In this document: one piece after another, positions 17,691 to 25,173 of the stretch
Layout of the letters: the number at the start of each line of letters is the position of its first letter
Numbering within the stretch: the first letter of the stretch is position 1
Assembly (NCBI RefSeq): GCF_003336245.1
Contig: NZ_QPHM01000001.1
Span: forward strand, 2,905,395-2,969,394
Length of the DNA: 64,000 bases
DNA from: Haloplanus salinus
Lineage (GTDB): Archaea; Halobacteriota; Halobacteria; Halobacteriales; Haloferacaceae
Reading direction: 5' to 3'
Translations under genes and position numbers: made by a program
The notes under the pieces: generated by a model
Databases searched by the model: none
Seen by the model: the letters and a program-made list of their open reading frames with translations, nothing else
Told to the model about the DNA's origin: nothing

Positions 17691-18983
17691 ATGGCCCGGC
17701 TCTCCGACCCCCTCCGGATCGGCGACGTGACCGTTCCGAACCGGCTCTATCGCGCACCCCTGTTAGAGTGTGCGGGTAACGGCGACGACGCCGTTACCCG
17801 GTTGATCGACCACCTCGAACCCGCGGCGGCCGCGGGCGCCGGGCTGGTGTGTCAGGGCGCCACCATCGTCAGCGGCGAGGGTGGCTGTGCCGCACCCGGC
17901 ATGACCCGCATCCACGACCCGGACTTCGCCGCCCGTCTCGAACGCCTGACGGACCGCCTCCACGACCACGGGACGACGGTCGCCGTGCAACTCGAACACG
18001 GCGGTCTGCGGAGCATGGAGACGTGGCACGCCGGCTACCGCGACGAACACCCCGACCTCCAACAACTCGCCGCCTCGCGTCCGCCCGCACTCCTCCGCGC
18101 CCTCGACCGCCTCGGCTTCCTGAGCTACGATCCGCACGTCCTCGGGACCGACGAGGTGTACGACCTGGCCGACGATTTCGGCCGCGCCGCGGGCTACGCC
18201 GCCGACGCCGGCTACGACCTGATCCACCTCGCCGGCGCCAACATGGGCCTCGTCCACCAGTTTCTCTCCCCCTTCTACAACCGCCGCGACGACGAGTTCG
18301 GCGATGGCGTCCGGTTCCTCGAAGCCGTCCACGACGCCGTCCGCGACCACGCCGGCGACGTACCCCTGTTGACCAAGGTGCCGGCCGAGACGGCGGCGCC
18401 GTCCGTGATCCGGCGCCACCTGTCGCGAGCCGATGCCGTCGAGATCTGTCGCCGCCTCGACCGGATCGGCTACGACGCCCTCGTCCCCGTCTCCGGCTCC
18501 GTCTTCTGGGACATGAGCATCGTCCGCGGGAGGTTCCCGGATCGGGCGTGGCGCGATGCGGGTTTCCGGGAGGGGTACGCCGCGGCGTTCGGCGGCCGCC
18601 TCCGTGCCGGATTGGTCGCCCTCGCCAACCGCGTCCAGGCCCGCTGGTACGACTTCGACCCCGCGTGGAACGCCGACCTCTGCCGGTCCGTCCGCCGGAC
18701 GGTCGACGTGCCCGTCCTCTGTGAGGGCGGGGTTCGCGAACGCCCGCGCATCGACCGCCTCCTCGGCGACGCCTGCGACATGGTGGGGATGGCTCGCCCC
18801 TTCTACGCCGAACCCGAACTCCCCGCACGTCTGCTGGCCGACGCCGAGGCGAGCGCCGTCTGTGCCTCCTGTAACAACTGCGCCGTCCCGCAGGTGACGG
18901 GTGCCCCGGGCGTCTGTCGGACGCCGGCCGTGCTCGACGAAGTGGGCGAACTGCGCAAGTCGGGGGCGTACGATCGCAACTGA
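17691..18983 (+). CDS. NADH:flavin oxidoreductase, OYE family, with C-terminal Cys cluster
   Basis: A 430-residue TIM-barrel flavoenzyme of the Old Yellow Enzyme family: N-terminal IGDVTVPNRLYRAPL, VQLEHGG as the flavin/substrate loop, LIHLAGANMGLVHQFLSP, then PVLCEGGVRERPRIDRLL and DMVGMARPFYAEPEL as the FMN phosphate site. Near the end are four Cys (391, 394, 397, 409) spaced C-x2-C-x2-C-x11-C, resembling the Fe-S ligand loop of 2,4-dienoyl-CoA reductase-type members. The protein ends about 20 residues later and lacks their C-terminal FAD/NAD domain. Likely an ene-reductase; electron donor and substrate unknown. Confidence 0.88.
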   Translation: MARLSDPLRIGDVTVPNRLYRAPLLECAGNGDDAVTRLIDHLEPAAAAGAGLVCQGATIVSGEGGCAAPGMTRIHDPDFAARLERLTDRLHDHGTTVAVQLEHGGLRSMETWHAGYRDEHPDLQQLAASRPPALLRALDRLGFLSYDPHVLGTDEVYDLADDFGRAAGYAADAGYDLIHLAGANMGLVHQFLSPFYNRRDDEFGDGVRFLEAVHDAVRDHAGDVPLLTKVPAETAAPSVIRRHLSRADAVEICRRLDRIGYDALVPVSGSVFWDMSIVRGRFPDRAWRDAGFREGYAAAFGGRLRAGLVALANRVQARWYDFDPAWNADLCRSVRRTVDVPVLCEGGVRERPRIDRLLGDACDMVGMARPFYAEPELPARLLADAEASAVCASCNNCAVPQVTGAPGVCRTPAVLDEVGELRKSGAYDRN

Positions 18984-19038
18984 AACGGCGTCAGTAACAC
19001 CGTCGCTCCCTCCAGTGGAGTCTCGGGAACCTCCGACG

Positions 19039-19052
19039 TTACAATATTGTAA
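19039..19052. promoter_or_regulatory. 14-base palindrome upstream of the thioredoxin promoter
   Basis: ttacaat-attgtaa is a perfect palindrome in a short AT-rich window, 13 bases upstream of a BRE/TATA (caaaactattaac, TATA 19066-19073) that is 29 bases before ATG 19099. It is well placed for an operator or activator site controlling the thioredoxin gene. Confidence 0.5.
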
Positions 19053-19065
19053 TTACTATGCAAAA

Positions 19066-19073
19066 CTATTAAC
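19066..19073 (+). promoter_or_regulatory. TATA box of the thioredoxin gene
   Basis: ctattaac preceded by a purine-rich BRE-like caaaa, centred 29 bases before ATG 19099; this predicts a nearly leaderless transcript. Confidence 0.55.
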
Positions 19074-19098
19074 CCGACGCGGCGCTAACGTAGTGACG

Positions 19099-19515
19099 AT
19101 GAGTGAGAACGACGACATCGATCGGATTCGTGAGCGGAAACGCGAACGCCTCAAGCGGCAGGAAGGGGGCGCCCCCACGGCGCCGGACGACCCCGTCCAC
19201 GTCGCGGACGAGTCGCATCTCGCCGACCTGATCGACGAGTACGACGTCGTCCTCGCGGACTTCTACGCGGACTGGTGTGGTCCCTGTCAGATGCTCGAAC
19301 CCATCGTGGCGTCGCTCGCGGCGGAGACGCCGGCGGCGGTCGCCAAGGTCGACGTCGACGCACACCAGGGACTCGCCTCGCAGTACGGCGTCCGCGGCGT
19401 GCCGACGCTCGTGCTGTTCGCCGACGGCGAGGCCGTCGAGCGCATCGTCGGCGTTCAGGAAAAGGAGCGGCTGGCCGCCCTGATCGAGGACCACGCGCCC
19501 GCCGACGCGCCGTAG
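19099..19515 (+). CDS. Thioredoxin
   Basis: A 138-residue thioredoxin with an N-terminal charged extension of about 32 residues (RIRERKRERLKRQ) before the fold. Active site WCGPC with Cys60 and Cys63; the cis-Pro motif GVRGVPTLVLF follows as expected. It reduces protein disulfides in the cytoplasm. Start ATG 19099 was chosen because it lies 29 bases after a TATA box and matches haloarchaeal thioredoxins; the same frame is open upstream into the flavoenzyme gene but without family similarity. It has its own promoter with a palindrome upstream, so it is likely regulated separately. Confidence 0.93.
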   Translation: MSENDDIDRIRERKRERLKRQEGGAPTAPDDPVHVADESHLADLIDEYDVVLADFYADWCGPCQMLEPIVASLAAETPAAVAKVDVDAHQGLASQYGVRGVPTLVLFADGEAVERIVGVQEKERLAALIEDHAPADAP

Positions 19516-19671
19516 CCGGCGGACGCGTCGCCACGCCTTCGATTGGACGCGCAAGTCGCCCGGCGATGCCCGCCTGCATCCGCCGCCGTCTCCACGGGGT
19601 CGAGCCGTGTCCCCGCCGCTCGTCGGCGACCGCATACCCGTCGCGGTCGGGGCGACGCCGAACGAACTCCG

Positions 19672-21570
19672 TTAGAGCCGGTCTCGCCGCTCCCGGAACG
19701 GCACCGCGGCGGTCACGTCGACGACGCCCGCGATGGCGTCGGCGGCGCCGAGCAACCACTCGGCGCGCTCGATCCGTGACTCCAGATCACCGGGGCCGAT
19801 ACGGAATCGATCGACCAAATCCTCCGCGCTCGCCCCGTCGGTCCACTCGTGGAGTACCCGCGCCGTCTTCACCGCCGTCAACCACCCCTCGAAGTCGTCC
19901 GTCTCCCCCATCCGGGTGGTGAACTCGTCGGCGTGCTCCTGCGCGAACCGGTACATGTCCGCCCGCTCGCGGTTGCCGAGGTACGTGTCCTGCATGTCCG
20001 GCGTATCACAGACGATCTCCAGCGCCGTGAGCCCCGTCACCGTCCCCATATCCGCGGCCGTCCGCAGGCCGTCGACGATTCGGGCGCCCGTCTCCGGCGC
20101 GACGTACTGCCGGGACACTTGCGAACCGAGGTCCGTCGCCGCCACCCCGTCGCCGTCGACGATCATCCCCATCGCCACGAGGTCGGCGACGGCGGTGTCG
20201 ACGACGCCACTCAGTTCCGTTGTCGGCGTCCCGTGGGCGAAAAACGTCGCGTCCAGCACGTCGAGGACGCCCTCGCGCGACGCCGCGAAGTCCGAGGCGA
20301 CGACCGAGAGGACGTGAGTGCGGAGCGCGTTCGGATCGGCGAGGTTCGAGTCGACGCGCTCCGGTCCCGCCTCGACGTAACGCTCCCACAGCCCCTCGCG
20401 GGTCGACTCGTCGCCGACGAGGACGGCCTCGCCGTAGGGATCGAGGTGGGGGCGTCCCGCCCGCCCACACATCTGGTGGACTTCGAGCGTCGGGAGCCAC
20501 TCCATCCCCGATCCGGTGTACCGCTTCAGGTCGCGGACGACCACCCGTCGTGCGGGCACGTTCACGCCCGCTGCGAGCGTCGGCGTCGCACAGATGGCCC
20601 GCAGACGGCGGTCACGGAAGGCACGCTCGACGGCGATCCGATGGGCGCTCCGCAGGCCGGCGTGGTGGAAGGCGACGCCGCCCTCGATACAGTCGGCGAG
20701 GCGACGCCCCGTCTCGGTCCCGTCGAGGGCACGCACCTCCCTCGCCACGTCCGGGGACGAGCCGAGACCGTTTGCCGCCAGCCGCTCTGCCAGCGTCTCC
20801 GCCTCGCGGCGTGACCGGACGAACGCGAGCGCCTGTCCCCCGTCGTCGACCGCCTCGGCGACGAGGGCGTCGGTGGCGTTCGTCGCGTCGGCGGGGTCGC
20901 CCGGAACCGACACGTCCCGCTCCGCTCCGTCGTCGAACGTCACCCCGCTCGCGGCGTAAACACCGGTTCGAAGGCCGACCGGCCGCCACGTCGACTGCAC
21001 GAGCCTCGCGTCGAGCCAGTCGGCCAGCTCGTCGGGATTGGCCACCGTCGCCGACAGCGCGACGATCTGTACCCCCGGCGCCCGGCGCCCGAGGGTGGCG
21101 AGCGTGACTTCGAGGGTCGGCCCGCGACGCTCGCTCCCGACGAGATGGACCTCGTCGACGACGACGCAGGCGAGGTCGGAAATCCAGTCGGCGCCGTTCC
21201 GGATGGCCGAATCCACCTTCTCGCTCGTCGCGACCACGATGTCGTGCTCGCCCAGCTCGGCGGCGCGTTCGTCGAAGTCGCCGGTCGAGATGCCGACGCT
21301 CACGTCCGGCAGGTCGGAAAAGGTCTCGTACTTCTCGCGGGCGAGCGCCCGGAGCGGGACGATGTAGAGACCGGGACCGTCCGCCGTCAGCATCGCGAGC
21401 GTCGCGACGAACGTCTTGCCGCTGGCGGTGGGGACGGCGGCGACGAGGCGGCGACCCTCGCAGACGCCGGCCTCGACGGCCGCGGCCTGTGGTGGGTAGA
21501 GCTCCTCGATCCCCCGCGACTCGAAGTGGTCGATAACGTCTGCCGACAGCGGGAGGTCACGGACGCGCAT
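19672..21570 (-). CDS. Hel308-like (Ski2-family) DNA helicase
   Basis: A 632-residue superfamily 2 helicase. Q-motif LYPPQ at 24-28, Walker A VPTASGKT at 46-53, DEVH at 139-142, motif III ALSATVANPDELADWL, motif IV AFVRSRREAETLA, motif V ATPTLAAGVNVPARRVV and motif VI HQMCGRAGRP are all present. The C-terminal ratchet-like segment FRIGPGDLESRIERAEWLLG matches Hel308 domain 4. The protein stops about 35 residues later, so the final HLH clamp domain (domain 5) appears to be missing or much reduced compared with typical 700-800-residue Hel308. Likely acts on stalled replication forks; a paralogue role is possible. Confidence 0.88.
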   Translation of the reverse strand: MRVRDLPLSADVIDHFESRGIEELYPPQAAAVEAGVCEGRRLVAAVPTASGKTFVATLAMLTADGPGLYIVPLRALAREKYETFSDLPDVSVGISTGDFDERAAELGEHDIVVATSEKVDSAIRNGADWISDLACVVVDEVHLVGSERRGPTLEVTLATLGRRAPGVQIVALSATVANPDELADWLDARLVQSTWRPVGLRTGVYAASGVTFDDGAERDVSVPGDPADATNATDALVAEAVDDGGQALAFVRSRREAETLAERLAANGLGSSPDVAREVRALDGTETGRRLADCIEGGVAFHHAGLRSAHRIAVERAFRDRRLRAICATPTLAAGVNVPARRVVVRDLKRYTGSGMEWLPTLEVHQMCGRAGRPHLDPYGEAVLVGDESTREGLWERYVEAGPERVDSNLADPNALRTHVLSVVASDFAASREGVLDVLDATFFAHGTPTTELSGVVDTAVADLVAMGMIVDGDGVAATDLGSQVSRQYVAPETGARIVDGLRTAADMGTVTGLTALEIVCDTPDMQDTYLGNRERADMYRFAQEHADEFTTRMGETDDFEGWLTAVKTARVLHEWTDGASAEDLVDRFRIGPGDLESRIERAEWLLGAADAIAGVVDVTAAVPFRERRDRL

Positions 21571-21603
21571 CGAGTAGTCGTTCGACGCGCCCGTACCTAA
21601 ACC

Positions 21604-22809
21604 TTAGATGTAGCCGCCCTCGGCCAGCCGCTCGACGCCCTCCTGTAGCCGCTCCTGACTCGCCGCGTACGAGATGCGGGCGTAGCCGGGCGTCCCGAAC
21701 GCGCTGCCGGGGACGGTGGCGACGTGAGCCTCCTGGATGGCACCCTCACACCACGCCTGGTCGACCGGTCGCGGCTCGTCGCCGCTCCCCCAGTCCGAGG
21801 CGGCAAGCGCCTCGCAGTCCTCGTCGATGGGGAGCATCATGTAGAACGCGCCGTCACCGACGGAGACGTCGACGCCGTGGTCGGCGAGGAGCTCCGCGAG
21901 CATGTCGCGGCGTTCGCGGAACGCCGCGCGCATCTCGCCGACCGCCTCGTCGGTGTTGCGGAGGGCCTCGACGCCCCCGTGCTGGACGAAGTTGACCGCA
22001 CAGGAGACGGAGTGGGACTGGATCTTGCCTGCTTGGGAGACGAACGCCTCGGGCGCGCAGAAGTAGCCGAGCCGCCACCCGGTCATCGCGTAGGCCTTCG
22101 AGAAGCCGTTGACCGTGAGCGTCCGGTCGCCCATGCCCTCTATGCTCCCGAGGCTCGTCTGGTCGACGCCGTAGGTGATCTCGTCGTATATCTCGTCGGA
22201 GATGACGGTGATGTCGTGTTCGACGGCGAGGTCACGGACGCCCTCCAGCGCGGCGTCGGAGTAGACGGCGCCCGTCGGGTTCGACGGCGAGTTGACCACG
22301 AGGAGTTCGGTGTCGTCGCTCACCGTCTCCGCGAGGTCGTCGAGCGCGGGTTCGAGCTGGAACCCGTACGGCGAGAGGTCGACCCGCGAGAGGTCGGCGC
22401 CGGCCATCTTCGCCTGCGCCTCGTACGAGACCCACGCGGGGTCGAGGAGGACCGCTTCGTCACCCTGATCGATCAGGGTGTGGAAAATCTCGTAGAGCGC
22501 CTGTTTGCCGCCGGGGGTGACGACCACGTTGCCCGCCTCGCAGTCGATGCCGTCCGCCCGTAGTTTGTCCGCGATGGCTTCGCGAAGCTCCGGAATGCCG
22601 TTCGAGGAGGTGTAGCCCGTGTTGCCGGCTTCCAGCGACGCTTCGGCCGCGTCCTTGATGTTCTCCGGCGTGTCGAAGTCCGGTTCGCCGACCGAGAGGT
22701 CGACGACGTCGATGCCGTCGGCCTCGAGTTCGTTGGCGAGGTTGCTGATCGCGAGGGTCGCACTCGGTTCGACACGCCCGACGCGTCCGGCAAAGTCGAA
22801 GTCAGTCAT
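21604..22809 (-). CDS. Class I/II pyridoxal-phosphate aminotransferase
   Basis: A 401-residue aminotransferase of the aspartate aminotransferase fold. Key sites: VDLSVGEPDFDTP, GYTSSNGIPELREAI, the NSPSNPTG loop near 173-180, cofactor Asp205 in ISDEIYDE and Schiff-base Lys238 in NGFSKAYAMTGWR. The C-terminal Arg in ARISYA binds the substrate carboxylate. The substrate (aspartate, aromatic or diaminopimelate-type) cannot be set from sequence. ATG 22809 overlaps the ribH stop by 4 bases, so the two are co-translated, although no biochemical link between riboflavin and this enzyme is known to me. Confidence 0.92.
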   Translation of the reverse strand: MTDFDFAGRVGRVEPSATLAISNLANELEADGIDVVDLSVGEPDFDTPENIKDAAEASLEAGNTGYTSSNGIPELREAIADKLRADGIDCEAGNVVVTPGGKQALYEIFHTLIDQGDEAVLLDPAWVSYEAQAKMAGADLSRVDLSPYGFQLEPALDDLAETVSDDTELLVVNSPSNPTGAVYSDAALEGVRDLAVEHDITVISDEIYDEITYGVDQTSLGSIEGMGDRTLTVNGFSKAYAMTGWRLGYFCAPEAFVSQAGKIQSHSVSCAVNFVQHGGVEALRNTDEAVGEMRAAFRERRDMLAELLADHGVDVSVGDGAFYMMLPIDEDCEALAASDWGSGDEPRPVDQAWCEGAIQEAHVATVPGSAFGTPGYARISYAASQERLQEGVERLAEGGYI

Positions 22810-23210
22810 GGTAACGTACGTACCATCTCGACGGCTGCGTTTACCGCTTCCGCTCCTTTCTCGACGCGCTCCCGCGCTTCCGCCCCGCTCATTCCCGGCC
22901 CACTGACGCCGAAGGTGACCGGCGTGTCGCGGTCGAGGCTTACCTGTGTCAGCGCCCGTGCCGTCGCGTCGCCGATCACCCGGTCGTGCGCCGTATCGCC
23001 GGTGACGATGGCGCCGATCACCGCCACCGCGTCGATGTCCTCGCGGCGGGCGAGCCGGTCCGCCGCCAGCGGCGCGTCGTACGCCCCCGGCACGTCGACG
23101 GCCTCGACGACTTCGGCGTCCGCCTCGGCGGCCGCCGCCCGCGCTTCCTCCGCCATCGGCTCGGTGACCGACGCGTTGAACTGCGCCACCACCAGCCCCA
23201 GTCGAACCAT
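22806..23210 (-). CDS. ribH: 6,7-dimethyl-8-ribityllumazine synthase
   Basis: A 134-residue enzyme of riboflavin synthesis that condenses 5-amino-6-ribitylaminouracil with dihydroxybutanone phosphate. Visible motifs: LGLVVAQFNASVTE at the N-terminus, VDVPGAYDAPL as the substrate loop, and VIGAIVTGDTAHDRV, which holds the catalytic His. Length is typical of archaeal RibH, which assembles into icosahedral or pentameric particles. It is the first gene of a two-gene unit; the downstream aminotransferase start overlaps its stop. The promoter must lie in the 126 bases between it and the divergent Agl23-like gene. Confidence 0.95.
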   Translation of the reverse strand: MVRLGLVVAQFNASVTEPMAEEARAAAAEADAEVVEAVDVPGAYDAPLAADRLARREDIDAVAVIGAIVTGDTAHDRVIGDATARALTQVSLDRDTPVTFGVSGPGMSGAEARERVEKGAEAVNAAVEMVRTLP

Positions 23211-23336
23211 ATCCGCGGGTCGTCGCGGGGTGGCAAATGCCTTGCCCTCCGTGGCGGCCGGCGCGTGCCGACACCGCTCGGGCCGACGGCTTCCGAAGGG
23301 AAAGAGTTGTTACCGCCGAGGTGACAGGGGTTAGCG

Positions 23337-25115
23337 ATGCCGTTCGACGCCCGCCGCCGCGCCCTCCAGGCGGTCCTCGCCATTACCGCCCTCGCCCTCG
23401 CGGTTCGACTCGTCGGCCTCGGCGCCCGCATCTTCCACTGGGACGAGGGCCGCGTCGGCTACTGGATACTCCGCTATCACGAGTCCGGGCAGTTCGCGTA
23501 CCGACCCATCGTCCACGGGCCGTTCCTCTTCGTCGTCAACGACTGGGTGTTCTCGATTCCCTTCCTCGGCGCCTCCGATTTCAGCGCCCGCCTGATCGTC
23601 GCCGTGGTCGGCGGCCTCCTCCCCCTCTCGGCGTGGCTGCTCCGTGACCGCCTGCGCGACGCCGAACTCGTCGCGCTGGCCGTCGTCCTCGCGGTCAACC
23701 CCTTGCTCGTCTACTACTCGCGGTTCATGCGCAACGACGTCCTCGTCGGCGCGTTCGCGTTCGTCGCGCTCGCCCTGTTCGTCCGCGCCGTAGACCGTGG
23801 CGACGCCCGTCTCGTCTACCCCGCCGCCGCGGCCATGGGGCTTGCCTTTACCACCAAGGAGAACGCCGTCGTCTACGTCCTCTGCTATCTCGGCGCGGGG
23901 GCGCTCCTCCTCGATCACCGCCTCTTCGGTGCCGCCCGCTCCAACCGCTCCGTCGTCCGCCTCGTCCGCCGCGACTGGCGGACGGCCCTCGCCTACCGCC
24001 TCGGAGCGTGGGGTGGCTCCGTCCGCCGCGGGATCGGACTCGCAGCCCTCCACACCGTCGGCGCCCTCGTCGCCTTCGTCGCCGTCGTCGTGTTCTTCTA
24101 CGCCCCCCGACCCGACCTCTGGGCGGCGCTCGCGTCGCCGAGCCGCCTCCCCGGCGTCGTCGAGGCGGCGACCGTCGGTTCCTGGGAGTCCTTCTACAGC
24201 CTCTGGGTCGCGGGGAGCCACCAGAACCACGACTACCTGCCCTTCCTCTACGACTACCTCGAAACCCTGCTGTACGGCGCGCCGTTCGTCCTCCTGTTTG
24301 CCCTGCTCGGCTTCGTCGCCGACGGCTACGGCGAGGACGGCTACCGCGACGTCGTCGCGTTCGCGGCCTACTGGGGCGTGGTGAGCATTATCGGCTACCC
24401 CGTCGCGACGGACATCCGGGCGCCGTGGGCGGCGGTCCACGCCGTGATTCCGCTCGCCGTCCCCGCCGCCGTCGGCGTCGCCGCCACCGCCCGGCGCGTC
24501 AGGGAGACGATCCGGGCGGCCGACGACGCCGACGCCAGCGGTTCGCTCACCCCCGCGACGTGGACCCGTCCCGCCGTCCTCGCGGCCATCGTGCTCTGTG
24601 CCGCCGCGGTGGGTGCCGTCGGCGCCAACGCCGCCTACGCCAACAGCGCGTCCGACGAGGCGGCCGGCGAGGTGATCCAGTGGGCACAGCCCGAGAACGA
24701 CCTGAAGGATACGCTCGAACTCGTCCGCGGCGTCGTCCGCGCGAACGAGGGCACGGACGTGCTGTTCGTCGGCACGCACACGCCGGGCAACCCGAGCGAC
24801 GTGCGCTTCTACGTCGCAAACGAGAGTACGCTCGATCAACCCCGCCCCGGCGGGCCGTCGTGGCACACCCGCCTCCCGCTCCCGTGGTATCTCGAACGCT
24901 ACGGCGCCGAGGTGACGAGCACCGCGCCGGACGCGTCGCTCCCCGCGGACCCGCCGCCGGTGGTCGTCGCCGCGGGGTGGGACGAGGACCGAGTGGCGCG
25001 GGAGCTACAGGGTTACGAACGCCATCGTCACGACTTCCGGCTCTGGAGCGACGAAATCGTCGTGTTCGTCGACGAGTCGGCGCTGGAACGGGCGCGCGGG
25101 CAGGGGGACACGTAG
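23337..25115 (+). CDS. Agl23-like membrane protein (TIGR03663 family)
   Basis: A 592-residue polytopic membrane protein. It opens with a hydrophobic helix, then the extracellular loop WDEGRVGYWILRYHESG with the acidic pair typical of GT-C/PMT-like glycosyltransferases, then FSARLIVAVVGGLLPL, SRFMRNDVLVGAFAF and LAFTTKENAVVYVL. This order is that of the haloarchaeal TIGR03663 family, annotated as flippase activity-associated protein Agl23. The C-terminal about 150 residues are an extracytoplasmic domain (FVGTHTPGNPSDVRFYV). The proposed role is in N-glycosylation lipid handling at the cell membrane; direct activity is not established. Stands alone. Confidence 0.88.
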   Translation: MPFDARRRALQAVLAITALALAVRLVGLGARIFHWDEGRVGYWILRYHESGQFAYRPIVHGPFLFVVNDWVFSIPFLGASDFSARLIVAVVGGLLPLSAWLLRDRLRDAELVALAVVLAVNPLLVYYSRFMRNDVLVGAFAFVALALFVRAVDRGDARLVYPAAAAMGLAFTTKENAVVYVLCYLGAGALLLDHRLFGAARSNRSVVRLVRRDWRTALAYRLGAWGGSVRRGIGLAALHTVGALVAFVAVVVFFYAPRPDLWAALASPSRLPGVVEAATVGSWESFYSLWVAGSHQNHDYLPFLYDYLETLLYGAPFVLLFALLGFVADGYGEDGYRDVVAFAAYWGVVSIIGYPVATDIRAPWAAVHAVIPLAVPAAVGVAATARRVRETIRAADDADASGSLTPATWTRPAVLAAIVLCAAAVGAVGANAAYANSASDEAAGEVIQWAQPENDLKDTLELVRGVVRANEGTDVLFVGTHTPGNPSDVRFYVANESTLDQPRPGGPSWHTRLPLPWYLERYGAEVTSTAPDASLPADPPPVVVAAGWDEDRVARELQGYERHRHDFRLWSDEIVVFVDESALERARGQGDT

Positions 25116-25142
25116 CGGACACCCCTCGGTACGACCCGTGAG

Positions 25143-25149
25143 ACTAAAG
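25143..25149 (+). promoter_or_regulatory. TATA-like element of folCP
   Basis: actaaag centred 28 bases before ATG 25174. It supports that ATG as the start of a leaderless mRNA and argues against the in-frame GTG at 25138. Confidence 0.5.
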
Positions 25150-25173
25150 CCCCACACCCCGGAACCGTGGGAC

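Noticed and set aside
25138..25173. GTG at 25138 as start of folCP
   Set aside because: It would lie upstream of or within the TATA-like element at 25143-25149, and the extra 12 residues do not fit the family. ATG 25174 is preferred.
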